Below are positions 18,159-25,600 of a stretch of DNA of 64,000 nt, in pieces. Every line of letters starts with the position of its first letter. Position 1 is the stretch's first letter. The notes under the pieces were generated by a model, which was not told where the DNA came from, did no database searches, and saw nothing but the letters and a program-made list of their open reading frames with translations. A program made the translations under genes and the position numbers. Origin of the DNA: DATJFQ01 sp035495555 (GTDB lineage: Bacteria; Acidobacteriota; Vicinamibacteria; Vicinamibacterales; 2-12-FULL-66-21); assembly GCA_035495555.1 (NCBI GenBank), contig DATJFQ010000035.1:1-64000 (forward strand). Reading direction: 5' to 3'.

Positions 18159-18916
18159 TCGTCTGCAAATCACCGGCGGAGATCGGGAAGATGCGGGCGG
18201 CCAACCAGCTCGTCGCGCGCATTCTCGACGAGCTGTCGCTGCTGGTGCAGCCGGGTGTCACGACGGCCGACCTCGACGCGGAGGCCGACGCGCGCGTGCA
18301 CGCCGCCGGCGCGCAGTCGGCGTTCAAGGGATACCGGGGATACCCGGCGACGCTGTGCGCATCGGTGAACGATCAGGTCGTGCACGGTATCCCGAACACG
18401 CGTCCGCTCGCGTCGGGCGACATCATTTCGCTCGACATGGGCGTGAAGCTGAACGGGTATTACGGCGATTCGGCCGTCACCGTGGCCGTGGGCAGTGTTT
18501 CAGACGAGGTGCGGAAGCTGCTGCGGGTGACCGAAGAAGCTCTGGAACGCGGGATCGCGCAGGTGCGGGTCGGAGGGCGGATCTCGGACATCGGCCATGC
18601 GATCCAGGCGCACGTCGAAGCGAACGGATTTTCGGTCGTACGGGAGTTCGTGGGGCACGGCATCGGCGCCTCTCTTCACGAAGAGCCGCAGATCGCCAAC
18701 TACGGCGAGGCGAATCGCGGGCCGAGGATGGCCGAGGGCATGACGCTGGCGATCGAGCCGATGGTGAACATGGGGAAGCCGGCCGTCCGCGTGCTCTCTG
18801 ACGGGTGGACGGCGGTCACGCGGGACGGCAGTCTGTCGGCGCATTTCGAGCACACGGTCGCGGTCACGAAATCGGGTCCGGATATCCTGACGCTTCGCCC
18901 CGTGCGGGTGGCGTAG
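18155..18916 (+). CDS. map: Methionine aminopeptidase, type I
   Basis: 253 residues. It removes the initiator methionine from nascent proteins. The pita-bread metal ligands are seen in ISLDMGVKLNGYYGDSAVT (two aspartates), VGHGIGASLHEEPQI (His), MTLAIEPM (Glu) and HFEHTVAV (Glu). The start is GTG at 18155, overlapping adk. Confidence 0.96.
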   Translation: MIVCKSPAEIGKMRAANQLVARILDELSLLVQPGVTTADLDAEADARVHAAGAQSAFKGYRGYPATLCASVNDQVVHGIPNTRPLASGDIISLDMGVKLNGYYGDSAVTVAVGSVSDEVRKLLRVTEEALERGIAQVRVGGRISDIGHAIQAHVEANGFSVVREFVGHGIGASLHEEPQIANYGEANRGPRMAEGMTLAIEPMVNMGKPAVRVLSDGWTAVTRDGSLSAHFEHTVAVTKSGPDILTLRPVRVA

Positions 18917-18960
18917 CGCGGTCTGCCGCGCCGGGCCGCTGGTCGGGGTTCAGGTGCGGC

Positions 18961-19197
18961 ATGTTCGAGGACGATGCGCGCGAAAGAGACTCGGGCGCGA
19001 GGACGGTGAACGGGATCGTGCGGGAGTCGCTCCCGTACGGTCAGTATCGGGTCGAGATTGACGGCCCGCGGCAGATCACGGCGCACGTGCCGAGCGGACC
19101 CGGGCGCAATTTCATCCGGGTCCTGATCGGGGACCGGGTGAAGCTGGAATTGAGCCCGCGCGACGTTACGCGCGGCAGGATCATCGAAAAGCTGTAA
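18961..19197 (+). CDS. infA: Translation initiation factor IF-1
   Basis: 78 residues, a single S1/OB-fold domain blocking the A site during initiation. Core VNGIVRESLPYGQYRVEID, ITAHVPSGPGRNFIRVLIGDRVKLELSPRDVTRGRIIEK is clearly IF-1. The start at 18961 gives an N terminus (MFEDDARERD) a few residues longer and more acidic than the usual MAKED; the in-frame GTG at VNGIV would be too short. Weak AGGTG about 5-9 bases upstream. Confidence 0.93.
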   Translation: MFEDDARERDSGARTVNGIVRESLPYGQYRVEIDGPRQITAHVPSGPGRNFIRVLIGDRVKLELSPRDVTRGRIIEKL

Positions 19198-19233
19198 GGC
19201 GGGCTCTTATGGGTCGCCGGAGCGGAAGGTTCA

Positions 19234-19347
19234 ATGAAGGTACGAGCATCGGTCAAACGGATTTGCGATAAGTGCAAGATCATCCGCCGCGGCGGCGTCG
19301 TGCGCGTGATCTGCCCGAATCAGAAGCACAAGCAGCGGCAGGGATAA
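19234..19347 (+). CDS. rpmJ: 50S ribosomal protein L36
   Basis: A 37-residue gene translated from the sequence: MKVRASVKRICDKCKIIRRG, then GVVRVICPNQKHKQRQG. This is the zinc-binding (C+) L36 with the C-x2-C ... C-x4-H ligand set. GGAAGG at 19224-19229 is its Shine-Dalgarno. It lies between infA and rpsM, its standard place. Confidence 0.96.
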   Translation: MKVRASVKRICDKCKIIRRGGVVRVICPNQKHKQRQG

Positions 19348-19348
19348 T

Positions 19349-19427
19349 GGTCAGTCTCCAGTGGCCAGTTGCCAGTACGCACACGCTGGAAACTGAAAAC
19401 TGGATACTGTCGACTGGGAGCTAGTTT
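19349..19427. repeat. CCAGT/ACTGG heptamer array between rpmJ and rpsM
   Basis: Left arm CCAGTGG, CCAGTTG, CCAGTAC; right arm CTGGAAA, CTGAAAA, CTGGATA, CTGTCGA, CTGGGAG. The last unit provides GGGAG about 10 bases before the rpsM ATG. Confidence 0.85.
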
Positions 19428-19429
19428 TT

Positions 19430-19804
19430 ATGGCACGAATTGCTGGAGTGGATCTGCCGCGCACCAAGCGCGTCGAAGTTGGTCTGACGTACATCTACGG
19501 GATCGGGCGGAAGCGCTCGACGGACATCCTGACGGAAGCCGGTGTGAGCCCGGATGTGCGCGTCAAGGACCTGTCGGAAGACGACGTGCGGAAGATCAGC
19601 CGCGTGATCGAAGAGCAGGGCCGCGTCGAAGGCGACCTCCGCAAGGAGATCTCCATGAACATCAAGCGGCTCATGGAAATCGGCAGCTGGCGCGGTATGC
19701 GGCACCGGAGGAACCTGCCGGTCCGCGGCCAGCGCACGCGCACGAATGCGCGGACGCGCAAAGGCCCGCGCAAGGGCGCAGTCGCAAAGAAGAAAACAGT
19801 GTAA
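19430..19804 (+). CDS. rpsM: 30S ribosomal protein S13
   Basis: 124 residues. MARIAGVDLPRTKRVEVGLTYIYGIG start, and the C-terminal RGMRHRRNLPVRGQRTRTNARTRKGP tail that reaches the P-site tRNA. First of the alpha-operon genes. Confidence 0.98.
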   Translation: MARIAGVDLPRTKRVEVGLTYIYGIGRKRSTDILTEAGVSPDVRVKDLSEDDVRKISRVIEEQGRVEGDLRKEISMNIKRLMEIGSWRGMRHRRNLPVRGQRTRTNARTRKGPRKGAVAKKKTV

Positions 19805-19806
19805 GT

Positions 19807-19893
19807 CGCCGGTAGCCAGTCTCCAGTGGATCCACTGAGAACTGGGAACCGGCAACTGGCCACTGGAAGCTGGCAACTGGCAACTGATAATTG
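19807..19893. repeat. CCAGT/ACTGG heptamer array between rpsM and rpsK
   Basis: Left arm AGCCAGTCTCCAGT, then right arm ACTGAGA, ACTGGGA, ACCGGCA, ACTGGCC, ACTGGAA, GCTGGCA, ACTGGCA, ACTGATA. No Shine-Dalgarno is seen before the rpsK ATG at 19901. Confidence 0.85.
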
Positions 19894-19900
19894 AGTATTT

Positions 19901-20353
19901 ATGGCAAAGAACGAAGCAGCCGATCCGACAGCCGCTGAAGGCGGAAAGAAACCTGCCGGACGTCCCGCGAAGAAGAAGACGTTCAAGAAGCGCGGCGAGA
20001 AGCGCATCGTCCATCACGGGCTGGCGCACATTCACGCGTCGTTCAACAACACCACGGTGACGATCACCGATTCCGAAGGCAACGTGGTGGCGTGGTCGAG
20101 CGCGGGGGGCATCGGTTTCAAGGGGTCGCGCAAGGGGACGCCGTTTGCGGCGACCCAGGCGGCGATTGCGGCGGGAAACGCCGCCAAGGCGTTCGGCATG
20201 CGCACGCTGGAGGTTCGCGTGAAGGGCCCTGGGGCCGGACGCGAATCGGCGATCCGTGCGCTGCAGACGATCGGCCTCGACGTGAAGTCAATCCGCGACG
20301 TCACGCCGATTCCACATAATGGGTGCCGGCCGCCCAAAAGGCGGAGGGTCTGA
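19901..20353 (+). CDS. rpsK: 30S ribosomal protein S11
   Basis: 150 residues, about 20 longer than E. coli S11 because of a basic, Ala/Pro-rich N-terminal extension. The core HIHASFNNTTVTITDSEGNVVAWSSAG and the C-terminal VTPIPHNGCRPPKRRRV are conserved. It lies on the 30S platform and contacts mRNA at the exit. Confidence 0.97.
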   Translation: MAKNEAADPTAAEGGKKPAGRPAKKKTFKKRGEKRIVHHGLAHIHASFNNTTVTITDSEGNVVAWSSAGGIGFKGSRKGTPFAATQAAIAAGNAAKAFGMRTLEVRVKGPGAGRESAIRALQTIGLDVKSIRDVTPIPHNGCRPPKRRRV

Positions 20354-20357
20354 GCAG

Positions 20358-20428
20358 ACGCCCAACTCCCAAATCCCGACTCGCAAAGAGAGTTCGGTTG
20401 GAGGTTGGGAGTTGGTAGTTGGGAATTC
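20358..20428. repeat. CCCAACT/GGGAGTT array between rpsK and rpsD
   Basis: Left arm CGCCCAACTCCCAAATCCCGACTC, right arm GGTTGGAGGTTGGGAGTTGGTAGTTGGGAATTC. The loop is GCAAAGAGAGTTC. A GAGG for rpsD follows at 20434-20437. Confidence 0.8.
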
Positions 20429-20445
20429 ACACTGAGGCAGCATTA

Positions 20446-21075
20446 ATGGCACGTTACATCGGACCTGTTTGTCGGTTGTGCCGGCGCGAAGGCATGAAGC
20501 TCTTTCTGAAGGGCGAGCGCTGCTACACGGAAAAGTGCGCGATCGAGAAGCGCAACCTGCCGCCGGGCCAGCACGGCAAGCTCCGCAAGGCGAAACTCGT
20601 CGGATACGGGTTGCAGCTTCGCGAGAAGCAGAAGGTCAAGCGCATCTACGGAGTGCTCGAGAACCAGTTCCGCCGCTATTTCGAGGTCGCGGAGCGGACT
20701 CGAGGCATCACCGGTGAGACGCTCCTGCAGCTGCTCGAGCGGCGCCTCGACAACGTCATTTACCGTCTGGGGCTGTCGACGTCCCGTGCGCAGGCGCGGC
20801 AACTGGTCCGCCACGGCCACTTCACGGTGAACGGCCGCAAGGTCGATATCCCGTCGTATTCGGTGAAGGCGGGTGACGTCATCGGCGTCCGGTCGACGAG
20901 CGCGCAGAATCCGCAGATTCAGCACGCGCTCGAGGAAGTGAAGGGGCGCGGCGTTCCCGAGTGGCTGTCGTTCGATGCGGGCTCGATGACCGGCCGCATC
21001 GCGTCGCTCCCGACGCGCGAGCAGATCAATCTGCCGGTGCAGGAACAGCTGATAGTCGAGTTGTACAGCAAGTGA
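20446..21075 (+). CDS. rpsD: 30S ribosomal protein S4
   Basis: 209 residues. MARYIGPVCRLCRREGMKLFLKG with CRLC and a further cysteine pair (RCYTEKCAIEKR) suggests the zinc-containing S4 form. The S4 RNA-binding domain (LERRLDNVIYRLGLSTSRAQARQLVRHGHF) is complete. S4 nucleates 30S assembly and represses the alpha operon in E. coli, relevant to the structured leader before rpoA. The start at 20446 fits the family. Confidence 0.98.
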   Translation: MARYIGPVCRLCRREGMKLFLKGERCYTEKCAIEKRNLPPGQHGKLRKAKLVGYGLQLREKQKVKRIYGVLENQFRRYFEVAERTRGITGETLLQLLERRLDNVIYRLGLSTSRAQARQLVRHGHFTVNGRKVDIPSYSVKAGDVIGVRSTSAQNPQIQHALEEVKGRGVPEWLSFDAGSMTGRIASLPTREQINLPVQEQLIVELYSK

Positions 21076-21077
21076 TA

Positions 21078-21213
21078 CCTACACAACTGCGCAATTTCCA
21101 ACTACGCGAGGTGTCAACTCCCCAAAGAGTTCCTTGTGTAATTGGTAGTTGCGACGTTGTGCAGTTGATCTTGTCCACCTTGGGTCGTTGGTAGTTGCGA
21201 AGTTGCGTAGTTG
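21078..21213. repeat. AGTTGCGA/CAACTACG repeat block before rpoA
   Basis: Left part ACAACTGCGCAATTTCCAAC and similar, right part GTAGTTGCGACGTTGTGCAGTTG and GTAGTTGCGAAGTTGCGTAGTTG with about an 8-base period. The two parts are complementary. The sequence is unrelated to the CCAGT and CCCAACT families but has the same two-armed design. Confidence 0.75.
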
Positions 21214-21220
21214 ATACGCT

Positions 21221-21278
21221 CCCTGCCCGCAGCCTTCCCGGATCTGCGGTGGGAGGCAGGGGGCTCAATGCAGATCCG
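21221..21278 (+). promoter_or_regulatory. Structured leader with two mutually exclusive stems upstream of rpoA
   Basis: Stem A pairs CCCTGCC (21221-21227) with GGCAGGG (21255-21261), enclosing CGCAG (21228-21232) with CTGCG (21244-21248). Stem B pairs CGGATCTGC (21239-21247) with GCAGATCCG (21270-21278), nine perfect pairs. Both use 21244-21247 and cannot form together. Placed between rpsD (S4) and rpoA, this is a candidate autoregulatory switch; function is inferred. Confidence 0.45.
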
Positions 21279-21324
21279 GCGGTGGCCTAACATCGGGCCT
21301 CCGAATGAAAGAAGGTAAGGGATC

Positions 21325-22308
21325 ATGTTGTGGAAAGGTTTTCAGCGGCCGAAGCGGCTGGAGTTCGAGCGCGAGACGCTCACGGATCGATTCGGGCGCT
21401 TTTACGCGCAGCCATTCGAGCGGGGGTTCGGGACGACCGTCGGCAACGCCATGCGGCGCGTGCTGCTGTCCTCCATTGAAGGCGCAGCGGTGACCGCCGT
21501 CAAGATCGACGGTGTGCTCCACGAGTTCTCGCCGATCCCCGGCGTGGTCGAGGATGCGACCGACATCATTCTGAACCTGAAGCAGATTCCGCTGAAGATG
21601 CACGTGGACACGACCAAGACGCTCTACGTCCGGGTCGACAAGGCCGGCGAGGTCCGCGCGCGCGACATCGAGGCGGACGCGGACATCGAAATTCTCGAGC
21701 CGGACGCGCACATCGCGACCGTCGCGGAGCACGGGAAGCTGCACATGGAGCTGCGCGTCAAGCGCGGCCGCGGCTACGTGTCGGCCGACAAGAACTTCGA
21801 CGAGGACCTCGGCATCGGCTGGATCCCGGTCGACTCGGTCCATTCGCCGATCAAGAAGGTCAATTACCTCGTCGAGGCCGCGCGCATCGGCCAGAACACC
21901 GATTACGACAAGCTGACGGTCGACGTGTGGACGAACGGGTCAGTGACGCCGCGTGACGCGGTATCGCTGTCGGCGAAGCTGATTCGCGATCACCTGAACA
22001 TCTTCATCAACCTCGAAGACACGGCGGACATGCAGGCGGACGGCGGCGCGGAGCAGCCCGGCGCTGCGAGCAACGAGAACCTGGACAAGAGCGTCGAGGA
22101 ACTCGAATTGTCGGTGCGCTCGTACAACTGTCTGAAGAACGCCAACATCCGGACGATCCGCGAGCTGGTGCAGAAGACGGAAGGCGAGATGCTGAAGACG
22201 AAGAACTTCGGGCGCAAGTCGTTGAACGAGATCAAGGAGATTCTCGGCACGATGGGATTGAGCCTGGGGATGCGGCTCGATCAGCCGGCGGCCCAGTCGC
22301 AGGAATAG
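21325..22308 (+). CDS. rpoA: DNA-directed RNA polymerase subunit alpha
   Basis: 327 residues, full length. The N-terminal dimerisation domain has RFYAQPFERGFGTTVGNAMRRVLLSS; the C-terminal domain (LSVRSYNCLKNANIRTIRELVQKTE and RKSLNEIKEIL) contacts UP elements and activators, separated by a Glu/Ala-rich linker. The start at 21325 is preceded by AAGGTAAGGGA. It is followed after four bases by rplQ. Confidence 0.98.
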   Translation: MLWKGFQRPKRLEFERETLTDRFGRFYAQPFERGFGTTVGNAMRRVLLSSIEGAAVTAVKIDGVLHEFSPIPGVVEDATDIILNLKQIPLKMHVDTTKTLYVRVDKAGEVRARDIEADADIEILEPDAHIATVAEHGKLHMELRVKRGRGYVSADKNFDEDLGIGWIPVDSVHSPIKKVNYLVEAARIGQNTDYDKLTVDVWTNGSVTPRDAVSLSAKLIRDHLNIFINLEDTADMQADGGAEQPGAASNENLDKSVEELELSVRSYNCLKNANIRTIRELVQKTEGEMLKTKNFGRKSLNEIKEILGTMGLSLGMRLDQPAAQSQE

Positions 22309-22312
22309 CACC

Positions 22313-22954
22313 ATGCGTCATCGAGTAGCACACAGGAAACTGGGCCGCGTGACGGAGCACCGGATCGCGCTGCTCCGCAATCAGGCCGAGGCGTTGATCC
22401 GTCACGAGCACATCGAGACGACCGTGCCGAAGGCGAAGGAGTTGCGGCCGTTCGTCGAGCGGATCATCACGCTCGCCAAGCGCGGGCTGGCCGCCGGGGA
22501 CGGCAGCGGCCGCACCCTGCACGCGCGCCGGCTCGTGCTCCAGGACATCCAGAACCGCGACACCGTCTCGAAATTGTTCGATACGATAGCGCCGCGGTTC
22601 GAATCGCGACCGGGCGGCTACACGCGGATTCTGCGCATGGGGTACCGCCGCGGCGACAGCGCCGAAGTCGCGCGCATCGAGCTGATTGGCTCCGAATACG
22701 ATCCGAAGGCCGAAGCCGCCGCAAAGGGCGAGGGAGAAGCCGCGGAGCAGAAGCCGAAGGGCGTCGGCAGCCGGCTGCGGGCCGCAGCGCAGCGCCTGCG
22801 GAAGCCCAAAGCTCCCGAAGGCGAAACCGCGGAAGCCGGCGAGGCCGGTGCCAAGCCGAAGGCTGCGCGTTCCAAGCCGGAGCGCGGCGGTAAGGCCGAC
22901 ACGCGGGGCAAAGGCGCCAAGACTTCCGCTCCGCGCAAGGCGGGCGGCTCTTAA
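22313..22954 (+). CDS. rplQ: 50S ribosomal protein L17 with long basic C-terminal extension
   Basis: 213 residues against about 120-130 in most bacteria. Residues 1-125 are standard L17 (MRHRVAHRKLGRVTEHRIALLRNQ, GGYTRILRMGYRRGDSAEVARIELIG). The remaining about 85 residues are a low-complexity Lys/Ala/Glu/Arg tail (KPKAARSKPERGGKADTRGK). The tail is probably disordered and surface-exposed. It is the last gene of the superoperon, before a terminator. Confidence 0.95.
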   Translation: MRHRVAHRKLGRVTEHRIALLRNQAEALIRHEHIETTVPKAKELRPFVERIITLAKRGLAAGDGSGRTLHARRLVLQDIQNRDTVSKLFDTIAPRFESRPGGYTRILRMGYRRGDSAEVARIELIGSEYDPKAEAAAKGEGEAAEQKPKGVGSRLRAAAQRLRKPKAPEGETAEAGEAGAKPKAARSKPERGGKADTRGKGAKTSAPRKAGGS

Positions 22955-22957
22955 AGC

Positions 22958-23165
22958 CAGTAACCAGTTGCCAGTAACCAGTTACGAGTAGCCGGTCGAG
23001 AACAAGTAGCCAGTAACCAGTTGCCAGTAACCAGTTGCCAGTAACCAGTTACGAGTAGCCGGTCGAAAACAAGTAGCCAGCAAAAAAGAGCCGAGTCGCT
23101 GTCGCGATTCGGCTCTTTCCTTTTCAACTGCTGGCCACTGGGCACTGGCCACAGGCGACTGACAG
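22958..23165. repeat. CCAGT/ACTGG array flanking the superoperon terminator
   Basis: Left arm (22958-23080) has many CCAGTAA, CCAGTTG, CCAGTTA units and includes an about 60-base internal duplication (CAGTTACGAGTAGCCGGTCG occurs twice, near 22978 and 23046). The right arm (23130-23163) has ACTGCTG, GCCACTG, GGCACTG. The terminator lies in the loop between the arms. It separates the convergent rplQ and fusA2 genes. Confidence 0.85.
23085..23124 (+). terminator. Intrinsic terminator at the end of the ribosomal superoperon
   Basis: AAAGAGCCGAGTCGC (23085-23099), a TGTC loop, and GCGATTCGGCTCTTT (23104-23118) form a stem with one G-T pair, followed by CCTTTTC. The upstream A-run means it can also work for the convergent fusA2 transcript. 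Confidence 0.85.
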
Positions 23166-23172
23166 CGGCCCC

Positions 23173-25260
23173 TCAGACTTCTTCCGCCGCCTCTGCCCCC
23201 CGTTCAGCCTTCGACGCGGCGATGATTTTCGCGTGGAGGTGCGCCGGCACTTCCTCGTAGTGCGAGAACTCCATGTGGTACGAGCCGCGCCCGCCCGTCG
23301 CGGACGTGAGGTGCTGCTCGTAGGTCAGCATCTCGGACATCGGCACCTTTGCGCGGATGATCGTCGACGTGCCGCGCGTGTCCATGCCGGCGATGCGCCC
23401 GCGGCGGCCGTTCAGATCCCCCATCAGGTCCCCGGCGTAATCGCTCGGCGCGTAGACTTCGACGTTCATCACCGGCTCGAGCAGCGTCGGATGCGCGCGC
23501 GCCATCCCGTCCTTGAAGGCGAGCGAGCCCGCCATCTTGAACGACATTTCACTGGAATCGACGGCGTGATACGAGCCGTCGAACACCGTCGCGCGGAAGT
23601 CCACCATCGGATATCCGGCAAGGAACCCGCGCATCCGCGAATCCTGGATCCCTTTCTCGATGGCCGGCACGAACTGGCGCGGGATCGAGCCGCCGAAGAT
23701 GTCGTTGGCGAACTCGAAGTCGCTGCCGGGCGGCAGCGGCTCGAAGCGGACCTTGCAATCGCCGAACTGGCCGTGGCCGCCCGTCTGTTTCTTGTGGCGG
23801 CCGTGCGCCTCCACCGCCGACTTGATCGTCTCGCGGTATGGGATGCGCGGCAGCTTGAGCATCACTTCGACGCCGAAACGCCGTTTGAGCTTCGCCACGG
23901 TCACTTCGATGTGGGACTGACCCTGGCCGGCGAGCAGCAGTTCCTTGGTCTGCGCGTCTCGCGAATAGTTGATCGTCGGGTCCTCTTCCTGCAGCCGGTG
24001 GAGCGCCGTGCTGATCTTCTCCTCGTCGCCGCGGCTCTTCGGTTCGATGGCGTACGAGATCACCGGTTCCGGGAACTTGATCGGCGGCACGTTGACCGGC
24101 GCGCCTTTGTCCGCGATCACGTCGCTCGTCTGCGTCTCCTTCAGCTTCGCGACCGCGCCGATGTCTCCGGCCCTCACTTCCGGCACGTTCGTCTGCGTTT
24201 TCCCCTGCAGCAGCACGATGTGGCCGAGGCGCTCCGGTGTGTCGCGGGTCACGTTGTGCAGCGTCGAATCCGCCTTGATGGTGCCGGAGAGCACACGGAA
24301 CATCGTGATGCGCCCCGCGAACGGGTCCGCGACCGTCTTCCACACGAACGCGGCGGCGGGCCCGCTTTCGGAGGTCGCGATCTCGACGTCCTCTCCGGTA
24401 CCCGCGCGCGCTTTCAGCGGACGATCGATTGGAGAAGGTACGTAGGTGAGAATCGCGTCGAGGATCGGCTGCGCGCCGATGTTCGCGGCCGCAGACACGC
24501 AGAAGAGCGGGAAAATCCGCGCCGCGGCCACACCGCGCTTGAGCCCCTCGATCAGTTCCTCCTGCGTCAGCGTCCCCGCGTCGAAGAACTTCTCCATCAG
24601 CGCGTCGTCTGCTTCGGCGACCATTTCGATGAGCGACTCGCGCGCCGTGTCGGCGGCCGACTGCAGGTCCGCCGGGATAGCGCCCTCGGCTGCTTTACCG
24701 TCGGCAAACGTCCAGGCCTTCATCGTGACGAGATCGATCACCCCCTTGAAGTTCTTCTCTTCACCGATCGGGAGCTGTACCGGGACCACGGTGCGGCCGA
24801 ACACGGCGTGGAGCGATTCGAGGGACCGGTCCAGGCTGGCGCGCTCGCGGTCGAGCCGATTCAGCGCGACGAGCCGCGGAACGCCGAGCTCCGTAGCAAC
24901 CTCCCAGATTTTCTCGGTCGACACCTCGACGCCGGCGACCGCGTCCACCACGACCAGCGCGGCATCGGCCACGCGGAGCGCGGCGCGCGCGTCGCTGAGG
25001 AAATTCGCCATCCCTGGCGTGTCGATGAAATTGATCTTGTGCTTGTTCCACTCCGCGTAAGCGAGCGCGGCGGACAGCGTGTGCTTGCGGGCGATTTCTT
25101 CGTCGTCGTAATCGGTGACCGTCGTGCCCTCGTCCACGCGGCCGAGGCGGTTGACGGCGCCGGCGTCGAAGAGGAGCGTCGAGACGAGCTGCGTTTTTCC
25201 GGATCCAGAGTGGCCGACGAGCGCCACGTTCCGGATGCTTTGAGCGTCGTAAACCTTCAT
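23173..25260 (-). CDS. Elongation factor G-like GTPase (EF-G2 type)
   Basis: 695 residues, a second EF-G paralogue. G1 is GHSGSGKTQL in place of the canonical AHIDAGKTT, G3 is DTPG, and G4 is NRLD where EF-G has NKMD. Domains II-V follow, including GHGQFGDCKV and GSIPRQFVPAIEKGIQ in domain IV. Proteins of this branch retain ribosome-dependent GTPase features, but their cellular role varies and is mostly unsettled. It starts with ATG at 25260; no Shine-Dalgarno is obvious. Convergent with the ribosomal operon. Confidence 0.9.
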   Translation of the reverse strand: MKVYDAQSIRNVALVGHSGSGKTQLVSTLLFDAGAVNRLGRVDEGTTVTDYDDEEIARKHTLSAALAYAEWNKHKINFIDTPGMANFLSDARAALRVADAALVVVDAVAGVEVSTEKIWEVATELGVPRLVALNRLDRERASLDRSLESLHAVFGRTVVPVQLPIGEEKNFKGVIDLVTMKAWTFADGKAAEGAIPADLQSAADTARESLIEMVAEADDALMEKFFDAGTLTQEELIEGLKRGVAAARIFPLFCVSAAANIGAQPILDAILTYVPSPIDRPLKARAGTGEDVEIATSESGPAAAFVWKTVADPFAGRITMFRVLSGTIKADSTLHNVTRDTPERLGHIVLLQGKTQTNVPEVRAGDIGAVAKLKETQTSDVIADKGAPVNVPPIKFPEPVISYAIEPKSRGDEEKISTALHRLQEEDPTINYSRDAQTKELLLAGQGQSHIEVTVAKLKRRFGVEVMLKLPRIPYRETIKSAVEAHGRHKKQTGGHGQFGDCKVRFEPLPPGSDFEFANDIFGGSIPRQFVPAIEKGIQDSRMRGFLAGYPMVDFRATVFDGSYHAVDSSEMSFKMAGSLAFKDGMARAHPTLLEPVMNVEVYAPSDYAGDLMGDLNGRRGRIAGMDTRGTSTIIRAKVPMSEMLTYEQHLTSATGGRGSYHMEFSHYEEVPAHLHAKIIAASKAERGAEAAEEV

Positions 25261-25284
25261 AGGCGGGTACCCTCCGCGCTGGTC

Positions 25285-25600
25285 AATTGCCGGTGACCAG
25301 TCGCCAGTCGCCAGTTCCGAGTGGCCACTCGCCAGGCGCCAGTTGCCAGTGGCCAGCCGGCAGTGCGGCCACGTACGGAGGCCGCTGGCGCGGGATCATG
25401 CGGCGATCCTATTGCGCGGCAGCGGCGGGATCAAGTTGACGGCTGGACGGCCGGACCCGACGAGGCGTCGACGCAGGGCTGGTGGATTGCGAACTGACAG
25501 CTAGCGACTCACCACTGGCCACTGAGAACTGGCAACTGAGAACTGGCAACTGGCGACTGGCCACTGAGAACTGGCCACTGGCCACTGGCGATTGTCTATT
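25285..25600. repeat. Two-armed CCAGT/ACTGG array upstream of fusA2
   Basis: Left arm (25285-25365) has GCCAGTC, GCCAGTC, GCCAGTT, GCCAGTT, GCCAGTG units. The right arm (25497-25594) has CACTGGC, CACTGAG, AACTGGC, AACTGAG, AACTGGC, GACTGGC, CACTGAG, AACTGGC units and reaches the permease stop codon. The about 130 bases between arms hold a promoter for fusA2 but no gene. Confidence 0.85.
25406..25434 (-). promoter_or_regulatory. Sigma-70-type promoter for the EF-G2 gene
   Basis: On the minus strand TTGATC (complement of 25429-25434) and TAGGAT (complement of 25406-25411) are spaced 17 bases apart. Start of transcription would be near 25399, giving an about 140-base leader that contains the CCAGT-type repeat arm. 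Confidence 0.45.

Noticed and set aside
21078..21324. A missed small gene between rpsD and rpoA
   Set aside because: The space is repeat sequence plus the structured leader; no frame with a ribosome-binding site or conserved pattern was found.
22958..23080. CRISPR-like appearance of the repeat block
   Set aside because: Units are 7 bases, degenerate and without unique spacers of 30-40 bases. No cas genes are present.
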